Source of the DNA: Vibrio mexicanus
Lineage (GTDB): Bacteria; Pseudomonadota; Gammaproteobacteria; Enterobacterales; Vibrionaceae
Reading direction: 5' to 3'
DNA length: 64,000 nucleotides
Assembly (NCBI RefSeq): GCF_001012815.1
Contig: NZ_JYJP01000016.1
Span: 28,161 to 92,160, forward strand
Part shown: piece after piece, positions 27,525-38,400 of the stretch
Position numbering within the stretch: position 1 is the first letter of the stretch
Layout: each line of letters begins with the position of its first letter
Notes under the pieces: generated by a model
Told to the model about the DNA's origin: nothing
Seen by the model: the letters and a program-made list of their open reading frames with translations, nothing else
Databases searched by the model: none
Translations under genes and position numbers: made by a program

Positions 27525-29153
27525 ATGTCGATTTCAACATGGGCTGAAAAATACTGTCTAGAGAGTGACTCTTTAATGCTGCTGTTCAATCCAGACGCGG
27601 ATTACGTATGTGAGAGTAAACCCTTACAGCAAGAGCTATCGCGTGGATCAGGTGACATATCTGAATTCCTTTCCAACTTGCCTGCCAGTGAATATCTGGC
27701 GCCGGATTTTAGTCAGTTTTCTCTACAAATCGACTCGGTCAAGTGTATCGAAGGTCTGTACTGCTATCAGCTAAGCCCCGCGATCTTGGACGAAGGTGAA
27801 AGCTGGCAAAAGTTTGCGGATACTTTATCTAAATTACATGATGTGATGCTGCGCCTGAGCAAAGCCGAATCATTGGAATCACTGTACAAACAAGCCATCG
27901 TTGAAGCACAGCAGTACCTGTACCTTGATCGCCTTGCCATCCTTCTTCTTGACCCTGAAACTAATGAAATGGTGGGAACGTGGGGAACCGATGAAGAGGG
28001 AAATGTAAAAGATGAAACGGCTTTTCGTGGCCCAATTCCAGATGCTCCATGGGTGGAGTTGACCTTAGCATCAAAAGATCATGTTGAAGTATGGGACAAC
28101 GTAGACTTGCTCTATTACAACCAAGTGGTCGGTAAGGGTTGGAACGCAATGGCTGCAATGTGGGATGGCGATAAACCGATCGGGTGGATTGCCTGCGATA
28201 ATCTCATAAACAAGCGCCCAATCCAACCTTGGCTTAAAGAGATTATTGGTCAATTTGGTCAATCCTTAGGCCACGCCATAGTTCGATACAAGTACTTACA
28301 GGAACTCAAGTCAATCAATGAGAATTTAGAATCCTTGGTGGAGGAGCGCTCTTCTCAGCTAAAAGAGCAAGTTCAGCTGCTCGAGAAAGCTCAAGAGGAT
28401 TTAGTAGAATCTGAAAAACTCGCCTCATTGGGAGGGCTGGTGGCAGGTGTCTCTCATGAGGTGAATACTCCTCTTGGAATTGGCGTGACGGCAGCTTCCC
28501 ATTTGGTGGAAGAGTCACGTTACATCACTAAGCTGTATCAAGAGCAAACTTTGAAGAAGTCGGATCTTGAGGGCTTTTTTGAGTACACCTTAGACAGCGG
28601 GAAAATACTTCAAGACAACCTGATGCGTGCCAGTGAGCTGGTCAAAAGCTTCAAACAATTGGCGGTGGATCAGTCTATTGATGCGACATTTGATATCAAT
28701 ATGAAGGATTTGGTCGATAATATTCAAAATAGTTTCCATCACAAGTTCAAAAAACGACCTATTACTTTCGTCAATCACATTCGAGACGATGTGATCTTCA
28801 GAGCTTGTTCAAGCACCTTGAATCAAATTTTGACTAATTTAGTGAACAACTCTTTGGTGCATGCTTTTGAAGAGGATACAGAAGGCAGCGTAGAAATCGA
28901 TGCTAAGCTTGATGATGATAGGCTCCATATTTGTTACTTCGATACTGGCGTGGGTGTCAGCGATGATATTCTGGGCCGCCTATTTGAGCCGTTTTTTACC
29001 ACCAAACGCGGTAAAGGCGGGACGGGGCTTGGCATGAACATCATCTACAACATAGTGAAAAAACTTGGCGGCCAAATTGAACTTAGCCATGTCTCGCCGT
29101 CTGGCCTTCAAGTGGATATTTACCTACCGGCAGAGGTGAACAATGACAGATGA
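27525..29153 (+). CDS. GAF-domain sensor histidine kinase
   Basis: A 542-aa cytoplasmic kinase with no membrane segment. Residues about 110-255 form a GAF domain (LYKQAIVEAQQYLYLDRLAI, GWIACDNL). A coiled coil (255-300) leads to HisKA with GVSHEVNTPLG (phospho-His311), then HATPase motifs N (LTNLVNNSLVHAF), G1 (DTGVGV), F (LFEPFFTTKRGKGGTGLG) and G2. The ATG at 27525 is chosen because GGAG precedes it; an upstream TTG is also open. It overlaps the next gene by 11 bp, so kinase and HD-GYP regulator are co-translated. The pair resembles V. cholerae VCA0211-VCA0210 in layout (inference). Confidence 0.92.
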   Translation: MSISTWAEKYCLESDSLMLLFNPDADYVCESKPLQQELSRGSGDISEFLSNLPASEYLAPDFSQFSLQIDSVKCIEGLYCYQLSPAILDEGESWQKFADTLSKLHDVMLRLSKAESLESLYKQAIVEAQQYLYLDRLAILLLDPETNEMVGTWGTDEEGNVKDETAFRGPIPDAPWVELTLASKDHVEVWDNVDLLYYNQVVGKGWNAMAAMWDGDKPIGWIACDNLINKRPIQPWLKEIIGQFGQSLGHAIVRYKYLQELKSINENLESLVEERSSQLKEQVQLLEKAQEDLVESEKLASLGGLVAGVSHEVNTPLGIGVTAASHLVEESRYITKLYQEQTLKKSDLEGFFEYTLDSGKILQDNLMRASELVKSFKQLAVDQSIDATFDINMKDLVDNIQNSFHHKFKKRPITFVNHIRDDVIFRACSSTLNQILTNLVNNSLVHAFEEDTEGSVEIDAKLDDDRLHICYFDTGVGVSDDILGRLFEPFFTTKRGKGGTGLGMNIIYNIVKKLGGQIELSHVSPSGLQVDIYLPAEVNNDR

Positions 29154-30686
29154 TCTCTTTAGTGATGACTTCTTTGCAGATGAAGACAGCTCAGAAAAGA
29201 TAGAACTCCCTCCTTGGAATGTTTTAATCGTCGATGACGAAGAAGAGATCCACCGCGTTACTAAAATGGCACTCACTAAATTTGAATATGAGCAAAGGTC
29301 GCTAAACTTCATCAGCGCGCTTTCTGCAGAAGAGGGGAAGAAGGCGTTTACTGAGCACAGTGATATTGCCATTGTATTTCTAGACGTAGTGATGGAAAGT
29401 GAACATGCTGGGCTTGATTTGGCTAAGTGGATTCGCGAAGAACATTGTGACCCTAATGTGCGTATCGTATTAAGAACAGGGCAACCTGGCCAAGCCCCGA
29501 ACAAGCTGTGATTCGTGACTACGACATCAATGATTACAAAGCGAAAACCGAGCTCACTGCACAAAAACTCTACACCACCACGCTCACGGCACTTAGAGCC
29601 TACGAGCACATCATGATTTTGGAGCGCAGTAAGGTGGGTATGGAACAGGTGGTGATAGCCACCAAGAATGTCATGGACAAACTGGGTTTCGCTGCGTTTA
29701 CTAAGGCAGCACTTGAGCAGATCATTACGCTGATCAACGTCACCGATACCATGTTGCTCGATTTGAGTGACCATCTTTATGAATCAACCAAATTAACGAC
29801 TCATATACGCACTCTAGGTGGAACAGGTCGTTTTAGTAACGAGCAGTCTCACTTTAACTCGCCGTCTGATTTGCCATTTAGCGAGCTTCTTCAAAGATCT
29901 ATCGCACAAGGGGAGTCCATTCTTGGGGGAGATGAGATTCTTATTTATTGCCGCAGTGAGCATTACGCAGTGGTGTTCTATCTAGAAGCAGAAGGTGCGC
30001 TTGCCGACTTGGACAAACACTTGCTTGAAGTGTTTACCGAGAATCTAGTTGTTGGACTCAAGAACATTGACCTGAATGACCAAATGAAGTCCTCACAACG
30101 AGAAGTGATTTACCGCTTAACAGAAGTGGTCGAAAGCCGTTCTAACGAGACAGGGTTCCATGTAAAGCGTGTTGCCCGCTATTGCGAGTTACTGGCGAAA
30201 CTGTATGGGCTGTCGGAAGAGCAGTGCGAAACGATTCTGTTTGCCTCCCCATTGCATGATATCGGGAAAGTGGGTATTCCAGATCGCGTGCTTAATAAAC
30301 CCGGCAAGTTGGACGAAGAAGAGTGGAGCGTAATGCAAACCCATGCCCAGTGTGGAGAGAACATGTTGGCAGGTTCAGACTTAACGCTTCTTGATGCAGG
30401 AGCAACGATTGCAGGCACACATCATGAACGTTGGGATGGTACAGGGTACCCCAATGGTTTAACCGGAACTCAAATACCGATTTACGGCAGGATCTGTGCA
30501 CTGGCTGATATATTCGACGCGCTCTGTTCTAAACGTTGTTACAAAGAACCGTGGGATTTGGATAAGGTGTTTGAATACATTGAATCTGAATCCGGTAAAT
30601 TCTTTGACCCAACATTGGTTCAACTCTTCCTTGATAACCGTGAACGTTTTTTGGCTATCAAAGAAGAGCTAAGAGACGAGGACTGA
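29143..30686 (+). CDS. REC-DUF3369-HD-GYP c-di-GMP phosphodiesterase, frameshifted
   Basis: An about 515-aa response regulator. The receiver domain (25-130) has the acidic pair in LIVDDEEE and phospho-Asp81 in FLDVVMES. After a missing C in a C-run at 29495-29498 it continues EQAVIRDYDINDYKAKTELT, followed by a DUF3369 region (GAF-like). The HD-GYP domain follows: LHDIGKVGIPD, the GTGYP motif and DIFDALCSKRCYK. The metal ligands (HD, HH in GTHHERWDGTGYP) are present, so it should degrade c-di-GMP to pGpG or GMP. It is driven by the overlapping upstream kinase. Confidence 0.92.
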
Positions 30687-30688
30687 TA

Positions 30689-31135
30689 TTAGTCTTTGAC
30701 GACTGAAAGTTTTGCGCGAATAAATTCGCTGTGATCAACGTAAAGCAGTTCTGCAGTTTTACGGATAACAGAGTCTTCGAGTGGGTCGATTTCTCCATCT
30801 GCGCTGGCGACTTCCCACATTGCTTTGATTAATTCAAAGCGGGTCTCTTGACTGAGCTCGCGCAGTTGTGTGGTGAACTCATAAAGCGACGCTGAATCTT
30901 TTACCTGTTCTTCCGCTTTATCAATTAATTCACTCACTCGTTCTGAGGGTAGGTCTAGCAACACTTCTATTAAGTGCTGCTTAGCACTTCTCTCACTGTC
31001 CGATATATCGTTATCGGCACCTGCTACTTCACAAAGCAAACAAGCAATAGCGAGGTTGGGATTGTTAACCGGCGTTTTGGCAAGATCTTGGCCATCGAGT
31101 AGCTGTTTAAATAGCGAAGTAATTGAATTAAACAT
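30689..31135 (-). CDS. TerB-like domain protein
   Basis: A 148-aa acidic helical protein of the tellurite-resistance TerB fold. It shows two repeated halves, each with a metal-type acidic pattern: EVAGADNDISDSERSA (about 36-51) and EVASADGEIDPLEDSV (about 109-124). This is the family hallmark. The start at 31135 is preferred because GAAAGG precedes it; an upstream ATG would add seven residues. TerB-like proteins outside ter operons have no settled role. It converges on the HD-GYP gene with a 2-bp gap. Confidence 0.82.
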   Translation of the reverse strand: MFNSITSLFKQLLDGQDLAKTPVNNPNLAIACLLCEVAGADNDISDSERSAKQHLIEVLLDLPSERVSELIDKAEEQVKDSASLYEFTTQLRELSQETRFELIKAMWEVASADGEIDPLEDSVIRKTAELLYVDHSEFIRAKLSVVKD

Positions 31136-31224
31136 ATTAGCTGCCTTTCTATTCATTTATCTTTTTGTACGTCTATAACTCATAGATAGGATCTCATAGA
31201 CGTAAGTTCAAATATTCTTGGTAA

Positions 31225-31491
31225 TATACCCAAGTGACTTCAAGATGCAGGATTCAGAGCGTCATCACGGGTTCAAGTTCAAGGCAAATGGCGCAGCGGA
31301 ATAACGGGTTCTTTCCAAGCCATTTAACGCAGAAATTGAGCCAGTGATACGCTCCCAAAGGGCGAGTTTGCCTAGCTCGCACACTTTGTTAACGATTCTT
31401 AATTTAGAGCCACTAGATTGTCGAATCCTTGCCGCGTTTGCAAACTAGGCAATTCTCGCTGAACCACGCATCTTGAGGTTACTTGGGTATA
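31225..31491. mobile_element. 267-bp miniature inverted-repeat element (MITE-like)
   Basis: The ends are 24-bp terminal inverted repeats matching at 22 positions. The left end begins TATACCCAAGTGACTTC at 31225 and the right end reads ...ACTTGGGTATA to 31491. The interior has no ORF but has stem-forming segments (GGGCGAGTTTGCCTAGC). The same TATACCCAAGT ends recur in intergenic repeats I associate with Vibrio genomes (from memory, not checked here). No clear target-site duplication is seen. It fills the gap between the TerB-like and PhoD-like genes and ends 11 bp from the PhoD stop. Confidence 0.8.
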
Positions 31492-31501
31492 GCTATGTCA
31501 A

Positions 31502-33373
31502 TTAATCGTCTGATATGGCTTGGAACTCGACAGTTGTGCTCTCGCCAGTTAGCAACCCGATGTAGCTTGGCTCCCCGGTGTCACTTAGCTTGAGTTCGCC
31601 AATGGCGCTTTGATTCACAAGTTTACGACGTGAGCGAGTGGTTGGTGTGCGTTTCTTGATTCTCAAGCGCTTACGCTTAGTCAATAAGTTGAGCGGCGAA
31701 CGCGGCGAATAGAGTAGGGTGTCAGCGGTGTCACAGATCGATAGTAATGGCTCAGGGAACTGATTTTTAAATCCACTGCAGGTGATCTGATAGATGTTTG
31801 GGCTAGACTTTCTGTATCTAAGCTCAATGTCGTAGGCGAATGAATAATGCACATCGCCAGACAAGATCACAAAGTTTGTCGGCGTTTTGGTGTGCGTAAA
31901 GATACTTAGCAGAGTATTCGCACTACCAGGGTGTGCCATCCAGTTTTCGGCGTCGATAACTAGCGGCTGACCTAACCAGGTTGCAAGGCGCTGAAGGGCT
32001 TCTATGAACTTAACACCAAACATTGGAGCTGGGGAGACCACCACAACTTTCTCTTGGTGAAGTAACTGCTGCTGGAACTCGATTAAGGCTTCCCAATCCA
32101 TTAAGCCTGATGGTTTGTTCATTTTTGATTCTGAACGCCAACGGCGAGTTCGAGTATCGAGCACAACCACTTTCGGAGAAGTCTCTGTGGTGTAGTGCCA
32201 CCGTTCGAACTGATACAGGTATTCGACAAACTCACTATGAGCGTCTGCTCTACGTGCGGTGAACAAATTGTCTGCATAGCGATGGAACTCTTCATTGAAA
32301 CGGCTTGGTTGGTTACCCCAGGCCTGACAGAGCCAGTAACTGATTAGCCCATTACCAATGATGCGGTGAGCAAAAGGATTTTCGTACGCCACTTTTTCCC
32401 AACCTATGGTTAGGTTCCAATCGTCTGTGACATCATGATCATCGAAAATCATGTAAGTTGGAATATGCGCCATTAACCGCGCCACAAATGGGACTTCAGA
32501 AACAAACTTGTCGATCAGGCCCATTTCCTCTCGCCACTTGGCCGCGTTACTTGCGGTAAGGTTCAGCGGCGGATTTTGGTATCGTTTAACTAAATAGCTC
32601 CACATTGCTGGCGACCATACCAGTAAATACATAGCAAAGAATTCGCTGAATGTGATGAGGTGGTTAACGCATTCTTTGGAGCTGAAAATAGGATTTGCTT
32701 TTCCACCCAGCCATCCGCTGTCAGATTTAGGAAGTAACGACTGCCGACCATAGAGGTGTTCATCGTGATGATGCAGCGCTTGCATGCTGTCGATAGGCGC
32801 TGCGGGGAGTATTTCGTCCATTAAGCCTAGTGCATCAACGACATGGGTTATCGCATTGAGCAGCGGGCCTGCAACATGGTCAGCGTAGATCTGGTCTCCA
32901 CTCATCAGCAACATGTCTGGCCTTTCATGGATTGGCGTAGAAGCAACTTTTGAGTCGGCAGCGACCAGCGCATCTTTACACTCTGCATGGGGAGCGCGGC
33001 ACGAACCATGTAAGATGTAATCGGCCCTGTCGGTTATCGTGAAACGCGGGCGAGTCTCTCCTTGATAAAGCAGATGTGAGGCCAGCGTGGCGAGGTTTTG
33101 TTCATCGGTATGAAGATCGTAACTGAGCTCTACGTCGGTGGGGAACTGGCCATTGATTTGAACTAGGGTAACCCATGCGTGTTTGCCTACCTGATATCGA
33201 CTGTGTTCCTCAAGCAAGGTATCCAGAAGTAAGGTTTCACCTTGATAGACGGACAGACTGCCATTAAGCGGCTCTTTACTGGCTATCCACCACACAACTT
33301 CTTTGCTTGTGCATTTGCGCAGAATGGGACCTGCTAAAATAAGCGGTAAGTTTTCAGGGCTAGGTACAGACAA
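31502..33373 (-). CDS. PhoD-like metallophosphatase
   Basis: A 623-aa protein related to the alkaline phosphatase D / PhoD-like calcineurin fold. Motifs: HGSCRAPH (about 120), SGDQIYADHVAG (metal ligands, about 156-167), FDDHDVTDDWN (about 313), and SGDVHYSFAYD (about 507). No signal peptide is evident, so it is probably cytoplasmic, unlike classical exported PhoD. The C-terminal tail (about 555-585) is very basic (TKRKRLRIKKRTPTTRSRRK), which may bind membrane or nucleic acid. The frame is intact. Likely substrates are phosphodiesters or monoesters, not determinable here. Confidence 0.85.
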   Translation of the reverse strand: MSVPSPENLPLILAGPILRKCTSKEVVWWIASKEPLNGSLSVYQGETLLLDTLLEEHSRYQVGKHAWVTLVQINGQFPTDVELSYDLHTDEQNLATLASHLLYQGETRPRFTITDRADYILHGSCRAPHAECKDALVAADSKVASTPIHERPDMLLMSGDQIYADHVAGPLLNAITHVVDALGLMDEILPAAPIDSMQALHHHDEHLYGRQSLLPKSDSGWLGGKANPIFSSKECVNHLITFSEFFAMYLLVWSPAMWSYLVKRYQNPPLNLTASNAAKWREEMGLIDKFVSEVPFVARLMAHIPTYMIFDDHDVTDDWNLTIGWEKVAYENPFAHRIIGNGLISYWLCQAWGNQPSRFNEEFHRYADNLFTARRADAHSEFVEYLYQFERWHYTTETSPKVVVLDTRTRRWRSESKMNKPSGLMDWEALIEFQQQLLHQEKVVVVSPAPMFGVKFIEALQRLATWLGQPLVIDAENWMAHPGSANTLLSIFTHTKTPTNFVILSGDVHYSFAYDIELRYRKSSPNIYQITCSGFKNQFPEPLLSICDTADTLLYSPRSPLNLLTKRKRLRIKKRTPTTRSRRKLVNQSAIGELKLSDTGEPSYIGLLTGESTTVEFQAISDD

Positions 33374-33423
33374 TGGTCTTCCTTTTTGGTTTGGCTCGGA
33401 TCGTTATAAATCAATCGTTACAA

Positions 33424-33798
33424 TTAAAGTTCTGTTGATGTTGGATCGTCTGGAACTTCAGGGTCTTCCAGTATCTCTATAATGTCGGAGCTTGATTGCT
33501 CATGCCCCATGAGGAAAAGGGCCAACATAGCATCGGCTTTGGTCTTGGTATCGGTTTGACCTTCGATGATTTGCTCGAAACGAGTGCGAATCATTTCAAT
33601 CTCGTGTTCCACGAAGCCACGGCCTTCGTCGTCTCCTTGAGTGTCTTCGGGGGCATTGTCGAAATCTAAAAACAGGAGTTCACCGTCTTGACGAGCAGAC
33701 AGCAGACGTTCTGGAAGCCATTCTTCACCCATGACAACGTCTGGGTTGTTTCCTTCAGGGAGTTCTTCGAGTATTTTTTTTAATTCTAAAGCTTTCAC
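33424..33798 (-). CDS. Acidic hypothetical protein, 124 aa
   Basis: A soluble, strongly acidic protein (MKALELKKILEELPEGNNPDVVMGEEWLPERLLSARQ) with a mostly helical middle (EIEMIRTRFEQIIEGQ, ADAMLALFLMG) and a disordered C-tail (EDPEVPDDPTSTEL). I do not recognise a family. The upstream poly-T stretch (33776-33782) and the spacing suggest its own promoter. It lies 50 bp upstream of the PhoD-like gene on the same strand, so the two could be co-transcribed. Confidence 0.6.
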   Translation of the reverse strand: MKALELKKILEELPEGNNPDVVMGEEWLPERLLSARQDGELLFLDFDNAPEDTQGDDEGRGFVEHEIEMIRTRFEQIIEGQTDTKTKADAMLALFLMGHEQSSSDIIEILEDPEVPDDPTSTEL

Positions 33799-33918
33799 AA
33801 TACTGATATTTAAGACAACATATATACATAGTGTAACGGCGAATCACCCCGAATCATAAGTAATCCTTACGAATACATACAAAAAAGTGTGTGGTTTGGC
33901 ATGGATGAGAGAATAAAA

Positions 33919-35273
33919 ATGAAGTTACTTACCGCAGTGAGTATGAGTGTCATGAGTTGTGCAGCAATAGCCAACGATGTCACATTTGAAAAGTCAGAGG
34001 CCGAAACAACGGCTCAACAACAAAGCACCGCCATCGCAGAACAAGAGTGGGGCATCGCGGCAATGAGCCGTGTCGCCAATATTCCCTTCGCTCTAGAGAC
34101 GGGTGACAAGTCAGTGACGACTTTCATTCCAATGATGTTTTTTGAAAATGATTACGTTTTCATTGATGGTATTGAAGGCGGTGCGTTTCTTTATAAAGAC
34201 GAATCGGACCCGCTAGAACTGAGCGCACTGCTTCGTATGCGTTTCGTGGATATTCCAGCTTCCGAACAGAATCGTTATGAAGGGGATACATCAGATTTTG
34301 GTCTGAGAGCACGCTATCAGTTCGACCCGTCTTGGTACGGGGATTTCGAGATAATGACAGATTCCAATGTGAACTGGCATGCGAACTGGCGCGTAACGAA
34401 AGACTACTATTTTGGCGACCTAGAACTAAGCCAACGGCAAACCTCCGCTATAAGAGCAGCGACTTTAACAGTACTTACTATGGTTTTGATAACTATGCTG
34501 GCGGTATTCGAATCGGCGCGGGTTTTGACGCGACTATTGGGGTAGATGCCAAATATCACGTGGTTTCTAATTTGTACTTATTGGGTGCTGCAAATGTGAC
34601 TCGATTGGATGACAAGACCTACGATAGCGCGTTTGTTGATGACAGGTACGAAGGTGAACTGTACCTAGGCTTTGGTTTCTTCAACGACAAGTCTACGCCA
34701 CGTAAATCAGAGCTAAGTAACAAACGATATGTTCGCGTTGCTCATGGTTGGGGTACACCGTCGAATATTGGTGAAATCTTTAAGTTTGATTGGGAAAAAG
34801 ACGAAAACAACAGCCAATTATCGTCGGTTTTCTACGGTCATCCACTCACCGATGAGCTGTTTGGCTTGCCCATTGATATCTATTTAACACCTGGTTTGAT
34901 TCATCACTGGTCATCGGATGCGCAAGGTGCCAGTACCGAATACGTGGCGGCGATTAAAGCTTATTATACCTTTAACTGGCCAATTCAGTGGCGATTTGGT
35001 GTCGCGGAAGGTCTGTCTTACATCGATAGAATCTCTTACATTGAGGCGAAAGAGATGGAACGTAAAGATAAGGTGCCGAGCCATCTGTTGAACTATCTAG
35101 ATTTCTCATTCGATCTGAATGTAGGGTCACTGTTGAATAACCCCGATTTGAACAATATGTGGTTTGGTTATTCACTGCATCACCGCAGTGCGATCTTTGA
35201 AAAAGCTTCTCAATATGGTCGAATCAAAGGCGGCAGTAACTTTAATACTGTCTATGTTCAGTTCGATTTTTAA
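33919..35273 (+). CDS. MipA/OmpV-like outer-membrane protein with extra C-terminal part, frameshifted
   Basis: An about 452-aa exported protein (signal MKLLTAVSMSVMSCAAIA, cleaved before ND). Residues about 50-260 look like a MipA/OmpV barrel (VTTFIPMMFFENDYVFIDGIEGGAFLY; YGGIRIG-type strands). The frame breaks at 34436-34437: SQR then ANLRYKSSD needs one more G. The remaining about 190 residues form a second set of alternating strands (RVAHGWGTPSNIGEIFKFD ... WFGYSLHHRSAIF ... VYVQFDF), ending in Phe like a barrel protein. The HHRS element recalls the PagL-type lipid A deacylase active site, but the Glu is not in place. The start at 33919 was chosen for its signal peptide and GAGAG. Confidence 0.75.
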
Positions 35274-35295
35274 AACCGCTTAGTGCTCTAAATTT

Positions 35296-35330
35296 AAACG
35301 CCGCAGCCTGTTAGGTTTGCGGCGTTTTTT
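35296..35330 (+). terminator. Terminator after the MipA/OmpV-like gene
   Basis: AAACGCCGCA (35296-35305) pairs with TGCGGCGTTT (35318-35327), followed by further Ts. Confidence 0.9.
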
Positions 35331-35468
35331 AATGGACGGCATTTGCCAGTGATCCTTAGCGGCTACTTTGAGGTAAAACAAGGGATGTTCAACTTCACAT
35401 TGTTCAAACGAAAGAGCGGCTTGTGATACAATCCGCGCAGTTTTGTAAAAGTAAGAATAGGAAACGCT

Positions 35469-38400
35469 TTGACCTCGTCACAGCCAAATAAAGACAAACA
35501 GGCCGCACAAGCAAACAATGCGGCTTCTTTACGCAAAGCACTGAATGAGTGCATGTTACGTGACAGATTTCGTTTGAGTAAGCGTATCAGTGGTGCCAGT
35601 AAAATTAAGAAAGAAGCATCACGTAACGCTGTATTCGATGAGATCGCTCTAGATATCGCCAAATCCATGATGGAGGCGACGCAGCGCGCCCAAGCCAATC
35701 CAAAGATCGAATACCCAGATTTACTGCCGGTTAGCCAGAAGCGTGATGATATTGCCGAAGCGATTCAAAACAACCAAGTGGTGATTGTTGCGGGTGAAAC
35801 GGGTTCAGGTAAAACCACTCAGCTGCCAAAAATTTGTGCTGAGTTAGGTCGTGGCCAATATGGCCTTATTGGCCATACGCAGCCTCGTCGATTGGCCGCC
35901 CGTTCAGTTGCAAACCGCATTGCTGAAGAGATGGAAACCAAACTGGGTGAGTTTGTCGGCTATAAAGTTCGATTTAACGATCAGATTTCTGAAAATACTC
36001 AAGTGAAATTGATGACAGACGGTATCTTGCTGGCAGAGATTCAACACGACCGATTCTTGAATCAATACGACACCATCATTATCGATGAAGCGCACGAACG
36101 CAGCTTGAACATCGATTTCATCTTGGGTTACCTGAAAGAGCTATTGCCGCGTCGACCTGATCTGAAAGTGATCATCACATCGGCAACTATCGACCCAGAA
36201 CGTTTCTCAAAACATTTCAGCGATGCGCCGATTATTGAAGTCTCTGGTCGTACATATCCGGTAGAGACACGTTATCGCCCACTGAAAGGTGAAGACGATG
36301 TCGATCGCGACCAGCTTGAAGGTATCTTCGAAGCGGTTGATGAGCTTTGCGATGAAGGGTTAGGTGACATCCTGATCTTCATGAACGGCGAGCGCGAAAT
36401 CCGCGATACGGCCGATGCCTTGGGTAAGCGTAATCTACGCGACACTGAAATCGTACCGCTTTACGCAAGACTTTCCGCAGGCGAGCAGAACAAGATTTTC
36501 CAGCCCCATGCTGGTCGTCGAATCGTACTCGCGACCAACGTAGCGGAAACCTCGCTAACCGTTCCAGGCATCAAGTATGTCATTGACCCAGGTACCGCGC
36601 GTATTAGCCGATATAGCTACCGTACGAAAGTACAACGCCTGCCAATCGAACCTGTTTCACAGGCGAGTGCGAATCAGCGCAAGGGTCGTTGTGGTCGTGT
36701 CGAAGAAGGTATCTGTATTCGTCTTTATTCTGAGGAAGATTTTGAATCACGCCCAGAGTTCACTGATCCTGAAATCCTGCGTACTAACCTTGCGTCTGTA
36801 ATTCTACAAATGACAGCGTTAGGTTTGGGTGATATTCAAGCATTCCCATTTGTTGAAGCCCCAGACAAACGCAACATTCAAGATGGTGTGCGCCTCCTTG
36901 AAGAGCTAGGCGCGATTAACGAGAAAGCTAAAGATCCTCGTAAGCGTCTGACTCAGATGGGTCGCCAGTTAGCCCGTTTGCCAATCGACCCTCGCTTGGC
37001 GCGTATGGTGTTGGAAGCTCCAAAGAATGGCTGTTTGAAAGAGCTGATGATTATCGCTTCTGCGCTGTCGATTCAAGACCCGCGTGAGCGCCCGTCAGAT
37101 AAGCAGCAATCTTCTGATGACAAGCATCGCCGCTTCTTCCATGAAGATTCTGACTTCCTCACGTTTGTTAACCTGTGGGATTACATCCAGAAGCAGCAAA
37201 AAGCATTGAGCGGCAACCAGTTCCGTAAGCAGTGTAAGCAAGATTATCTTAACTACTTACGCGTGCGTGAGTGGCAAGATGTGTATTTCCAAATCCATCA
37301 AGCGATGCGCGAGATGGACTTCAAACTGAACGATGAAGCAGGCAGTTACGAGAAAGTACACAGCTCGATCCTCGTCGGATTGCTTTCTCACATTGGTGTG
37401 AAAGATCAGGAAAAGAATGACTACCAAGGTGCACGTAATGCCCGCTTCCATATCTTCCCAGCATCAGGCTTGTTCAAGAAGCAACCTAAATGGATTATGT
37501 CGGCTGAGCTGGTGGAAACCTCGAAACTTTGGGGCCGTATTATCGCGAAGATTCAACCTGAGTGGGTTGAACCGTTAGCGAAACACCTGATCAAGCGCAG
37601 CCACAGCGAACCGCATTGGTCTAAGAAGCGTGCGGCGGTTATGGCTTATGAGAAAGTGATGCTTTATGGGGTGCCGATTGTCCCTAAGCGCTTAGTGAAT
37701 TATGGGCCGATTGACTCTGTTGTAAGCCGCGAAATATTCGTTCGTAGCGCTTTGGTTGAAGGTGAATGGGAAACCAAGCACGCGTTCTTCAAGCAAAACC
37801 GCAAATTGCTGCAAGAAGTAGAAGAGCTCGAACACAAGTCTCGCCGTCGCGATATCTTGGTCGACGACGATGAGCTGTTTGATTTCTATGATCAGCGTGT
37901 TGGTACAGAGGTAGTGTCTGGTCGTCACTTTGACACTTGGTGGAAAGCTGAATCGAAGAACAACAAAGATCTCTTAAACTTTGAAAAAGAGATGCTGTTT
38001 AGAGGCGATGCTAGCCATGTTACTGATCTCGACTATCCAAACTTCTGGCATCAAGACGGCTTGAAACTCAAACTGAGCTACCAGTTCGAACCGGGTGATG
38101 ATAGCGATGGCGTGACCGTGCACGTTCCACTGCCGATCCTAAACCAAGTGGAACAAGCGGGCTTTGATTGGCAAATTCCAGGCCTACGACATGAATTGGT
38201 TGTGAGCTTGATTAAAGCACTACCGAAGACATTACGTAAAAACTTTGTGCCAGCGCCAAACTATGCCGATGCATTCTTAGCTCGCGCTACGCCAATGGAA
38301 GCGCCTCTTTTGGATGCATTAGAGAAAGAGCTTCGCCGTATGACCGGCGTGGAAGTATTGCGTGACGACTGGAACTTGGAGCAAATACCGGATCACCTGA

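Noticed and set aside
29124..29774. A 216-codon open frame on the minus strand
   Set aside because: It lies wholly over the kinase end and HD-GYP gene, whose domains are certain, and its translation has no recognisable pattern.
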